Assembly: GCA_964571335.1 (NCBI GenBank)
Contig: CAZNAM010000019.1
Span: 1-13,524, forward strand
Reading direction: 5' to 3'
DNA: 13,524 nt
Source: JAFCDQ01 sp964571335
GTDB taxonomy: Archaea > Nanobdellota > Nanobdellia > Woesearchaeales > ARS49
The translations under genes were made by a program, and so were the position numbers. This document shows positions 5,760-11,736 of this stretch, piece after piece. The notes below the pieces were generated by a model. That model did not search any database, was not told the DNA's origin, and saw only the letters and a list, made by a program, of their open reading frames with translations. How positions within the stretch are numbered: position 1 is the first letter of the stretch; every line of letters starts with the position of its first letter.

Positions 5760-7127
5760 AACTTTTTTGAAACTGAAAGTTCTGTAGTTATCAATAAAAA
5801 CTTTTTTTCCTTCATCAGTTTCTTCGCTTTTTAATTTAGTTATTGTGAATTTCTTAGGAGAAGGTCTTAAGAAATCTTCACTTATCTGTCCACTATGAAT
5901 ATGACCGCACAAATTAATATCAGGTATTTTTTCCTGCAATATTTTTGTAACACCTAAAGAGGATTGTCCAACTTCTTTTTCTTTAATCTTTAAACTTCCA
6001 TCTTCATTTTTAACAAATTCCTTAGTTTTTTCATCAATTTCATAAATCACTGTATTTTTGTTATCGGCAGGATTATGAGTACAAAGAATATTAAAATCCT
6101 GATCTTTAAGACGGTTGTAAACATTAGATTTTTCAGGAATTTTTTGTTGTATCATTTGCTGAAAAACCTGTTGTTCAAGTTCATTAACCATTTCATTATA
6201 TTGTTCTTCAGAATTTTGTTTAATTTGTTCAAGAAATTCTTTATTCTGTTCTAATTGTTCATCTACTTTAGATTTTAATTCTTCCTGATTTTCAACCACA
6301 AATTTCTGAATGACTTCTTTATTCATAGTATCAAGTTCTATATCTTCATAAAGTTTTTTCAGGTAAAGGTTACCTATTTTAGGAAAGAAAATTCCATCAT
6401 CATCACCTTCTGTAAAATTAGGAGTTCCTGCAAACTTAAAATCACCAATCTTAACAGGCTCTTTACGATTATCTAATCTTATAAATTTATCATCATATTC
6501 GCAAAGCTTGTTTAATTTATCAGGACCATGATTTCCACCAACATATAAAATTTTACCAGAATAGTCAGCATATGCTTCAACAAGTTTTTTTGTCAGAAAA
6601 TCATAATATTGATCTAAATCTTTTTCAGTTTTTTCAATCTCATGCTTATAAACTTCAGAAGCTTCGTCCATAACAGCCATATTTTTTTGCAAAGCATCTT
6701 TTATCTTTTTTTTATCTGCCTTCTCATAAATATCAATAATATATTGAAGCTGTATCTGCTCATCTAATTCTTTAGACTCTTCTGCCTTTTTCTTAAGACT
6801 TTCAATACCTCTCTGTGCAACAAGCATGCCAATATAAGAAAGCTCTTTATCTTCTTCAGAAAGAACAGAATCAACATAATCTTCCATTAATTCTTCAGCC
6901 CCTTCTGTCAAATAATCAACAATATCATCTTCATCTATAGGATCACCAGTATTTACAATTAATTTTATATTATTTTTTTCTGCTGTATCAGCTATAGTCT
7001 TATGTTTAGAAAAATAAAAATTATTATTCTTGTCTTTTTTTAATACATCATGATTATCAGAGGTTACCATAATCTCTAATTCATTCTTATCACAATTCCC
7101 AAAATAATTTTTGTTTAATGATACCAT
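5754..7127 (-). CDS. Calcineurin-like metallophosphoesterase with two helical insertions
   Basis: A 457-residue protein with the full metallophosphoesterase signature in order: S23-D24-N-H26 (usual D-x-H), N59-T-G61-D62 (GD), G197-G-N199-H200 (GNH), T350-H351-N, and C407-G-H409-I-H411 (GHxH). These residues would hold two metals and hydrolyse phosphate esters or nucleic-acid phosphodiesters. The core is split by long charged helical segments at about 75-185 and 255-345 (E/K/Q-rich, coiled-coil-like), making it much longer than simple family members. These inserts may bind a partner or cap the active site; the substrate is unknown. The ATG at 7127 is preferred over TTG 7160 because GGGTG (7136-7132) precedes it as a ribosome site. 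Confidence 0.85.
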   Translation of the reverse strand: MVSLNKNYFGNCDKNELEIMVTSDNHDVLKKDKNNNFYFSKHKTIADTAEKNNIKLIVNTGDPIDEDDIVDYLTEGAEELMEDYVDSVLSEEDKELSYIGMLVAQRGIESLKKKAEESKELDEQIQLQYIIDIYEKADKKKIKDALQKNMAVMDEASEVYKHEIEKTEKDLDQYYDFLTKKLVEAYADYSGKILYVGGNHGPDKLNKLCEYDDKFIRLDNRKEPVKIGDFKFAGTPNFTEGDDDGIFFPKIGNLYLKKLYEDIELDTMNKEVIQKFVVENQEELKSKVDEQLEQNKEFLEQIKQNSEEQYNEMVNELEQQVFQQMIQQKIPEKSNVYNRLKDQDFNILCTHNPADNKNTVIYEIDEKTKEFVKNEDGSLKIKEKEVGQSSLGVTKILQEKIPDINLCGHIHSGQISEDFLRPSPKKFTITKLKSEETDEGKKVFIDNYRTFSFKKVS

Positions 7128-7131
7128 GTTA

Positions 7132-7175
7132 CACCCTTTTGAATATAGACTATAAAACAAACTTAGTTTATAAAT
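7132..7175 (-). promoter_or_regulatory. Promoter and ribosome site of the metallophosphoesterase gene
   Basis: The minus-strand AAAGATTTATAAAC, with its TATA core at 7167-7175, predicts a start near 7145 and a leader of about 18 bases containing GGGTG at 7136-7132. The AAAGATTTATAA element also occurs upstream of the AbrB-type gene and of the 9184 gene. Confidence 0.6.
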
Positions 7176-7191
7176 CTTTCGATTATTTTAT

Positions 7192-7222
7192 TACTTTAAA
7201 GTGACACAAATAATACTTTAAA
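7192..7222. promoter_or_regulatory. Paired 9-bp direct repeats between the divergent lonB and phosphoesterase promoters
   Basis: TACTTTAAA occurs at 7192-7200 and again at 7214-7222, exactly 22 bp apart (about two helical turns). The first copy is part of the perfect palindrome ACTTTAAAGT (7193-7202). Each could be a TATA element or a site for a regulator bridging the divergent genes. Confidence 0.4.
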
Positions 7223-7251
7223 ATATAGCTTAAATAAGCCATAAAGAAAAA

Positions 7252-7260
7252 GATTTAAAA
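7252..7260 (+). promoter_or_regulatory. TATA box of lonB
   Basis: GATTTAAAA, preceded by AAAAA as a BRE-like element, is centred 27-28 bases before ATG 7284, consistent with a leaderless lonB transcript. Confidence 0.6.
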
Positions 7261-7283
7261 GGCAAAAAAACAAAAACAAAAAG

Positions 7284-9122
7284 ATGAAGTACAAAACAAC
7301 AGAAGAACTCAAAATATCAAAAAAAATATCAGAACAAGTTCTTGGACAAGATGAAGCAGTTGAAATAATCAAAAAAGCAGCAAAACAAAGAAGACATGTA
7401 TTACTAATAGGAGAACCAGGAACAGGAAAAAGTATGTTAGGATTAGGATTAGCAGAACTGCTTTCAAAAGAAACATTACAAGATATTTTAGCATATCAAA
7501 ATCCAAATGATGAAAATCAACCAATAATAAAAACAGTGCCAGCAGGACAAGGAAGAGACTTAATAGCAAGATTAAAAATACAAAACACAGGATTTTTCAA
7601 AAAACAAAACATTATCATATTCATACTGCTTATTTTTTCAATGTTTGCACCCTGGTGGGCAAGAGACCACTATCAAAGCGACATAATGTTCACAGCATTT
7701 TTCTTAGGAGGATTATTCTTTTTAGCAGCAGTAGTTATGATGATGAGCTTAGGAAAAAGAGCAATGATGTTAGGAGATAAACCAAACACACCAAAAGTAA
7801 TAGTAGATAATTTTGGAAAAAAACAAGCACCATTCTGGGATGCAACAGGAGCACATGCAGGAGCATTATTAGGAGATGTACTACATGATCCATTACAATC
7901 AGGAGGATTAGGAACACCTGCACATGAAAGAGTAATATCAGGATTAATACATAAAGCAAATTTAGGAGTATTATTCATAGATGAAATAGCAACATTAACA
8001 CCAAAGACTCAACAAGAACTATTAACAGCAGTTCAAGAAGGAAAATACAGCATAACAGGACAAAGCGAAAGAAGTGCAGGAGCAATGGTAAGAACAGAAC
8101 CTGTGCCATGTAATTTTATACTTGTAGCAGCAGGAAACATGGAAACAATACAACACATGCACCCAGCACTAAGAAGCAGAATAAGAGGATACGGATATGA
8201 AATATATATTAATGACACAATGAAAGATACACCTGAAAATAGAGAAAAAATAATAATGTTTATTGCACAAGAAGTTCAAAAAGACAAAAAAATCCCGCAT
8301 TTTTCAAAAGAAGCAGTAGAAAAGATAATTGAAGAAGCAAGAAAAATGGCAAACAGAAAAGATCATTTAACCTTAAGATTAAGAGAATTAGGGGGAATGG
8401 TAAGAGCTGCAGGAGATGTAGCAAAAGAAGAAAATTCAAAATATGTACAAAAAGAACACATATCAAAAGCAAAAAAAATAGCAAGAACACTTGAAAAACA
8501 AATAGCAGACAAATTCATAGAAAGAAAGAAAGAATATGAAGTCATAATGACCACAGGAAAAGAAATAGGAAGAGTAAATGGTTTAGCTGTTATTGGAGGA
8601 GGAGCACAATATGCAGGAATATTACTGCCAATAGAAAGTGAAGTTACACCTGGAGGAAAAGAAAAAGAAATAGTAGCAACAGGAAAATTAGGAACAATAG
8701 CAAAAGAAGCAATAAAAAATGTCTCAGCAATAATCAAAAAATCATTTGGAAAAGACATAAAAAAATATGATATTTATGTACAATTCTTACAAACCTATGA
8801 AGGAGTTGAAGGAGACAGTGCAAGCATAGCAGTAGCAACAAGCATAATCTCAGCAATAACCAAAGCTCCAGTAAGACAAGATACAGCAATGACAGGAAGT
8901 TTATCAGTAAGAGGAGGAGTATTACCTATAGGAGGAGTAAATGCAAAAGTAGAAGCTGCTATAAATGCAGGAATAAAAAGAGTAATAGTGCCAGAATCAA
9001 ACATGAAAGATATAATATTAGACAAAAAACAACTTTCAAAAATTAAAATAATACCAGTCAATACAATAAAAGAAGTTATCAAAGAAGCAATAGATATTAA
9101 AGGCAAAAAGCTAACTTTGTAA
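7284..9122 (+). CDS. lonB: Archaeal Lon protease (LonB type), membrane-anchored
   Basis: A 612-residue ATP-dependent protease that degrades unfolded and regulatory proteins at the cytoplasmic face of the membrane as a hexameric ring. Walker A is G43-E-P-G-T-G-K-S50. Two membrane helices (about 109-127 and 134-154) interrupt the AAA+ module, the hallmark of archaeal LonB. Walker B is L230-F-I-D233-E234, and the R298/R300 region supplies arginine-finger candidates. The protease domain (about 425-605) has the Ser-Lys dyad S512 (E-G-D-S-A-S) and K555 (G-G-V-N-A-K). Length and motif order are those of complete family members, so it should be active. The gene has its own leaderless-type promoter and is divergent from the metallophosphoesterase gene. 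Arg is encoded almost only by AGA, as elsewhere here. Confidence 0.97.
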   Translation: MKYKTTEELKISKKISEQVLGQDEAVEIIKKAAKQRRHVLLIGEPGTGKSMLGLGLAELLSKETLQDILAYQNPNDENQPIIKTVPAGQGRDLIARLKIQNTGFFKKQNIIIFILLIFSMFAPWWARDHYQSDIMFTAFFLGGLFFLAAVVMMMSLGKRAMMLGDKPNTPKVIVDNFGKKQAPFWDATGAHAGALLGDVLHDPLQSGGLGTPAHERVISGLIHKANLGVLFIDEIATLTPKTQQELLTAVQEGKYSITGQSERSAGAMVRTEPVPCNFILVAAGNMETIQHMHPALRSRIRGYGYEIYINDTMKDTPENREKIIMFIAQEVQKDKKIPHFSKEAVEKIIEEARKMANRKDHLTLRLRELGGMVRAAGDVAKEENSKYVQKEHISKAKKIARTLEKQIADKFIERKKEYEVIMTTGKEIGRVNGLAVIGGGAQYAGILLPIESEVTPGGKEKEIVATGKLGTIAKEAIKNVSAIIKKSFGKDIKKYDIYVQFLQTYEGVEGDSASIAVATSIISAITKAPVRQDTAMTGSLSVRGGVLPIGGVNAKVEAAINAGIKRVIVPESNMKDIILDKKQLSKIKIIPVNTIKEVIKEAIDIKGKKLTL

Positions 9123-9167
9123 ATAAATATGTAATTTTTAAAAAAAATATTAAGAATGATAACTTGC

Positions 9168-9217
9168 AAAATTCTCAATGAAATCATCTGTTAAAATTCT
9201 CAATGAAATCATCTGTT
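9168..9217. repeat. Perfect 25-bp tandem duplication at the end of the 9184 gene
   Basis: Bases 9168-9192 and 9193-9217 are identical copies, each beginning AAAATTCTCAATG and ending ATCATCTGTT. The copy boundary falls inside the last codons of the minus-strand gene, and 25 is not a multiple of three, so the duplication changes that gene's C-terminus. Confidence 0.95.
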
Positions 9218-9549
9218 AATAAGGGAAACTCTCTTTTTTTATACTCTTTTTTTAAATCACCCACAACTTCACTTAAATTAGGGTTTAATGGCAATACATT
9301 TTTTGAGGACTTTGAAAAATAATCATCAGAGTTACATAAAGTTCCAGCGTAAGCTTCCAAATAACGATTTTTTTTCTGTTCCTCATTCATATAAAACGCT
9401 TTTGAAAAAGTCTCCTGAGAAGATATTACTAGCTTTTCCATTTTAATTATAAAATCCCTATCTTCTTTAAGTACTCCTTTTACAAATTCTTTAGTTTTTT
9501 TTGTACAAGTTATAAGGTAGTTTGCCCAAGCAGGTATCACAGCAATCAT
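9184..9549 (-). CDS. Small membrane-associated protein, probably damaged at both ends
   Basis: From ATG 9549 the product has 121 residues: a hydrophobic segment (1-14, I-P-A-W-A-N-Y-L-I-T), then a charged helical region and D-D-F-I-E-N-F-N-R at the end. The family is not recognised. ATG 9549 sits in the middle of a hydrophobic hairpin: the same frame stays open and protein-like upstream to 9711 but has no ATG, GTG or TTG. The promoter (TATA core 9708-9715) points to ATG 9685, which is one base out of frame. At the 3' end a 25-bp duplication replaces the likely original tail ...E-N-F-A-S-Y-H-S with ...E-N-F-N-R. It could be a pseudogene, a shortened but working gene, or carry a sequencing error near 9682-9684. 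Confidence 0.5.
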   Translation of the reverse strand: MIAVIPAWANYLITCTKKTKEFVKGVLKEDRDFIIKMEKLVISSQETFSKAFYMNEEQKKNRYLEAYAGTLCNSDDYFSKSSKNVLPLNPNLSEVVGDLKKEYKKREFPLLTDDFIENFNR

Positions 9550-9684
9550 TCCTGCAACAACAGCTTCCTCATATTTTCCTTCACAAAGTTGTTTAATACA
9601 ATAAAGACCACAACCTACTGCAGTAAAATTTAGAAGTTTTTGTCCATAATTTACAAAAAAACCTTTAACCTTATCTCCTATCCA
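9550..9684 (-). other. In-frame upstream coding-like extension without a start codon
   Basis: Translated in the frame of the 9184-9549 gene, this stretch reads as a plausible protein: W-I-G-D-K-V-K-G-F-F-V, then a membrane-like stretch with L-N-F-T-A-V-G-C-G-L-Y-C, then E-E-A-V-V-A-G leading into the ATG at 9549. No usual start codon is in frame. ATG 9685 lies one base off, and dropping one G of ATGGAT would give M-I-G-D-K in frame. Confidence 0.5.
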
Positions 9685-9707
9685 TAATTCAAAAGAAATT
9701 AATCTTT

Positions 9708-9726
9708 TTTATAAATCTTTTGTTTG
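9708..9726 (-). promoter_or_regulatory. Promoter of the disrupted 9184 gene
   Basis: The TATA core TTTATAAA (9708-9715) is centred 26.5 bases before ATG 9685. The plus-strand 18-mer TTATAAATCTTTTGTTTG (9709-9726) is identical to bases 151-168 in the AbrB-type gene's promoter, so both share one BRE/TATA module. Confidence 0.6.
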
Positions 9727-9731
9727 TTTTT

Positions 9732-9811
9732 CACTTGAAAGTGCTAAATCATTTCTTTTATTTTTTGTTTTTTCGCTCAAGTTAATTAACTAACATAAAA
9801 AAATTTTTATG
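9732..9811. promoter_or_regulatory. Three inverted repeats in the spacer before the zinc-ribbon gene
   Basis: CACTT-GA-AAGTG (9732-9743), the perfect palindrome GTTAATTAAC (9781-9790), and CATAAAAA-AA-TTTTTATG (9794-9811). The last two lie just upstream of the TATA box at 9832. They could be operators; nothing else is seen in this spacer. Confidence 0.35.
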
Positions 9812-9831
9812 CTTTTCTAGTAACAAACAAA

Positions 9832-9840
9832 TATTATATA
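9832..9840 (+). promoter_or_regulatory. TATA box of the zinc-ribbon/H1-tail gene
   Basis: TATTATATA is centred 29 bases before ATG 9865, fitting a start at or just before the start codon. Confidence 0.5.
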
Positions 9841-9864
9841 TGAATAAAGCATAAACCTATTTCT

Positions 9865-10278
9865 ATGATTGAAATACAAGAACAAAAAGAGTGCCCTTAT
9901 TGCGGATCAGGTAATGTAGTATATAACCTAAGAGGGCAATTAATATGCAGAGACTGTGGATTAATCTTTGAACCACTAGCAAAACTGCCAAAGAAAAAAA
10001 CAACAAAGAAAGCTACTAAGAAAAAAGTAGTTAAAAAAGCTGTGAAGAAAAAACCAACAAAAAAGAAACCTGTAAAGAAGAAAACAGCAAAGAAGAAGAA
10101 AGTGACTAAAAAGAAGACTGCGAAGAAAAAGAAAGTTGTAAAAAAGAAGAAGAAAACAGCTAAGAAAACAACAAAGAAGAAAGTTAAAAAGACTACAAAG
10201 AAAAAGAAAGTTGTAAAAAAGAAGAAGAAAACAGCTAAGAAAACTACAAAAAAGAAAACCGCAAAAAGAAGAAGGTAA
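9865..10278 (+). CDS. TFIIB-type zinc ribbon fused to a histone-H1-like lysine tail
   Basis: A 137-residue protein in two parts. Residues 8-36 form a zinc ribbon, C10-P-Y-C13 ... C28-R-D-C31-G-L-I-F, which resembles the N-terminus of TFB/TFIIB; the cyclin-fold core of TFB is absent. Residues 42-137 are almost only Lys, Thr, Val, Ala and Pro, in K-K-T-A-K-K and K-K-K-V-V repeats like the C-terminal tail of histone H1 and bacterial H1-like proteins. The tail should be disordered and bind DNA or RNA by charge. A nucleoid or transcription-linked role is inferred; a ribosome-associated role is possible. Residues 87-106 and 112-131 are identical and nearly identical in DNA, showing recent repeat expansion. 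It has its own TATA box. Confidence 0.85.
   Translation: MIEIQEQKECPYCGSGNVVYNLRGQLICRDCGLIFEPLAKLPKKKTTKKATKKKVVKKAVKKKPTKKKPVKKKTAKKKKVTKKKTAKKKKVVKKKKKTAKKTTKKKVKKTTKKKKVVKKKKKTAKKTTKKKTAKRRR
10123..10257 (+). repeat. 75-nt-period repeat inside the lysine tail
   Basis: Bases 10123-10182 and 10198-10257 differ at only two of 60 positions and encode the same 20 residues. Third-codon positions are conserved as well, so this is DNA duplication rather than mere composition. Confidence 0.85.
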
Positions 10279-10293
10279 AAAAAAATAAAAATA

Positions 10294-10305
10294 TTTTTTT
10301 ATTTT
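10294..10305 (+). terminator. T-run terminator of the zinc-ribbon gene
   Basis: Seven T followed by ATTTT lie 15 bases after the stop codon, in the short gap before the convergent kae1 gene. Confidence 0.5.
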
Positions 10306-10330
10306 AATAGATATTTCTCTCACAAAAATT

Positions 10331-11311
10331 TCAGTTCCAATGAACAATTACTTCATCAGTTCTTTGATAAGGCAAAATATCTAAAGAATTAAGATTATCT
10401 TTCTTACCTGCCTTGAATTCAAGAACACCTTGCCAGGCAATCATCAAACCCTGATCACCAGCAAACTCTAAAGGAACTGCCTTGAAAGATGCATTTCTTT
10501 CTTTACACATTATAGCAAGCATTTTACATAAGCGCTTGTTAGCAGCAACACCACCTATGAGAAGGAGTTCTTTCTTGTTTGTATGAGCCATAGCCCTCTC
10601 TGTAACTTCTGTAACCATAGCAAATAAAGTTTCCTGCAAACTAAAGCAGACATCTTCAATTTTTTCACCTTGCTTAACTAATCTTGTAGCTTTTGTGATG
10701 ATTCCAGCAAAAGAAGTATCCATTCCCTTGACAACATAAGGAAGCTCTATGTATTTTCCTTTTTTAGCAAGTTTCTCAATCTTAGGACCTCCTGGAAAAC
10801 CTAAACCTGATTCTCTTGCAAACTTATCCAGAGCATTGCCCAAACCCACATCTAAAGTTTCTCCAAAAATCCTGAACTTATTACCTGAAAAAGCAATAAC
10901 CTGAGTATTAACACCACTAACATACAAATAAACAGGATTATTTGTTTTACATATAAGATCTCCAATGGTTAAATGAGCAATACAATGATTAACACCAATC
11001 AAAGGAATATTATATTTTTCAGCTAATTGCTTAGCAAAATTCATTCCAACCAATAAACAAGGAGCCAACCCAGGACCCTGAGAAAAAGAAATAATATCAA
11101 TATCTTCACTCTTTATTTTTGCTTTTTTTAAAGCATTCTTGAGAATGGTTTCTTTGATTTTTTTATGGTGTTCAGCAACATCAGAAGGAATCATACCACC
11201 TTTTTGTGTTGTAAACAAAGAGCTCTCATTAGCAAGAATCTTACCTTCAAAAGAGATAATTCCAATTCCAAAAGTATGAGCGGTACTCTCAATACCTAAA
11301 GCTAATTTCAT
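10331..11311 (-). CDS. kae1: Kae1, tRNA N6-threonylcarbamoyladenosine transferase catalytic subunit
   Basis: A 326-residue ASKHA-fold enzyme that moves the threonylcarbamoyl group from TC-AMP to A37 of ANN-decoding tRNAs within the KEOPS complex. Evidence: G6-I-E-S-T-A-H12 at the start, P42-S-D, metal ligands H109-x3-H113 (N-H-C-I-A-H), Y130 and D286 (G-D-Q-G-L-M-I-A-W), P173-G-G-P-K-I-E, G253-G-V-A-A-N258, and the C-terminal Y315-Q-R-T-D-E-V. Length is that of stand-alone archaeal Kae1; the Bud32 kinase fusion found in some archaea is absent, so Bud32, Cgi121 and Pcc1 must be encoded elsewhere. The start at ATG 11311 is leaderless behind TTTAAA at 11339-11334. It converges on the zinc-ribbon gene. 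Confidence 0.96.
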   Translation of the reverse strand: MKLALGIESTAHTFGIGIISFEGKILANESSLFTTQKGGMIPSDVAEHHKKIKETILKNALKKAKIKSEDIDIISFSQGPGLAPCLLVGMNFAKQLAEKYNIPLIGVNHCIAHLTIGDLICKTNNPVYLYVSGVNTQVIAFSGNKFRIFGETLDVGLGNALDKFARESGLGFPGGPKIEKLAKKGKYIELPYVVKGMDTSFAGIITKATRLVKQGEKIEDVCFSLQETLFAMVTEVTERAMAHTNKKELLLIGGVAANKRLCKMLAIMCKERNASFKAVPLEFAGDQGLMIAWQGVLEFKAGKKDNLNSLDILPYQRTDEVIVHWN

Positions 11312-11333
11312 AATAAAGAAAAGAAGTAAAGAG

Positions 11334-11341
11334 TTTAAAAA
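11334..11341 (-). promoter_or_regulatory. TATA box of kae1
   Basis: TTTTTAAA on the minus strand has its TTTAAA core centred 25.5 bases before ATG 11311. It separates kae1 from the upstream three-gene unit, which is transcribed in the same direction. Confidence 0.55.
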
Positions 11342-11354
11342 GATTGTTTTTGAT

Positions 11355-11537
11355 TTATTCGTTTATTTTATCTAAGCTTTCAAAAATTTTTTCATCTTTC
11401 ATAATATTCTCAATATCATTCTGAAGCAAAAGAGAAAGCTGTTTAAATTTTAAGAAATTCTGTTCAAATAAGTTAAGTCTTGCCTTAGCTCTTGCAAAAT
11501 GAGCTTTTACAGTTTCATCTTTATTTTTATCTACCAT
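11355..11537 (-). CDS. Small coiled-coil protein, third gene of the unit
   Basis: A 60-residue, highly charged helical protein with no recognised family. Heptad-like hydrophobics (A-R-A-R-L-N-L-F, F-L-K-F, L-S-L-L-L, I-E-N-I) suggest a coiled coil over most of its length. ATG 11537 is one base after the stop of the preceding gene; the frame opens earlier at TTG 11561, inside that gene. No separate promoter is seen, so it is most likely co-transcribed with the two upstream genes and may assemble with them on the membrane protein's cytoplasmic coiled coil. That association is inferred from order and helix type only. Confidence 0.65.
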   Translation of the reverse strand: MVDKNKDETVKAHFARAKARLNLFEQNFLKFKQLSLLLQNDIENIMKDEKIFESLDKINE

Positions 11538-11538
11538 A

Positions 11539-11736
11539 TTATTTAGCCTCTGCCTCTTCAAGTTTTAAATCTTCAACTATTGTTTTTTTAGCATCTTCAA
11601 AAATATTAATTATAACTCCTAATTCTTTCTTAAGATATTCAACTGTTTTAAGTTCATTACTTAAATGAATTAATAAATCATTTTTATGTTTTTCTAAATT
11701 TGATTTTGCTTTTTGTACATTATTTACTTTTGCCAT
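11539..11736 (-). CDS. Small coiled-coil protein, second gene of the unit
   Basis: A 65-residue helical protein of unknown function: A-K-V-N-N-V-Q-K-A-K-S-N-L, a long amphipathic middle (L-L-I-H-L-S-N-E-L, V-E-Y-L-K-K-E-L-G-V-I) and an acidic end (E-E-A-E-A-K). Two ATGs are possible, 11739 and 11736. The ribosome site AAGGGGG (11750-11744) gives spacings of four and seven bases, so 11736 is preferred. The start overlaps the stop of the upstream membrane gene (TGATG), which indicates translational coupling. The next gene begins one base after its stop. The tight three-gene packing suggests one complex. Confidence 0.65.
   Translation of the reverse strand: MAKVNNVQKAKSNLEKHKNDLLIHLSNELKTVEYLKKELGVIINIFEDAKKTIVEDLKLEEAEAK

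Noticed and set aside
7369..9187. Several hydrophobic open frames antisense to lonB
   Set aside because: Low-complexity Leu/Phe-rich frames arise from the reverse complement of A-rich codons; lonB on the other strand is complete with all motifs.
10123..10257. CRISPR array
   Set aside because: The repeats are adjacent codons of a lysine-rich protein with no unique spacers of regular length.
9865..10278. True transcription factor B (TFB)
   Set aside because: Only the zinc ribbon is present; the cyclin-like core domains and B-finger are missing and replaced by the lysine tail.
9976..10347. 123-codon Phe/Leu-rich frame antisense to the lysine tail
   Set aside because: AAG/AAA repeats read backwards give CTT/TTT; no start signal, and it is explained fully by the tail.
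10331..11311. Kae1-Bud32 fusion
   Set aside because: The frame ends shortly after the Kae1 C-terminal Y-Q-R-T-D-E-V motif; no kinase motifs follow.
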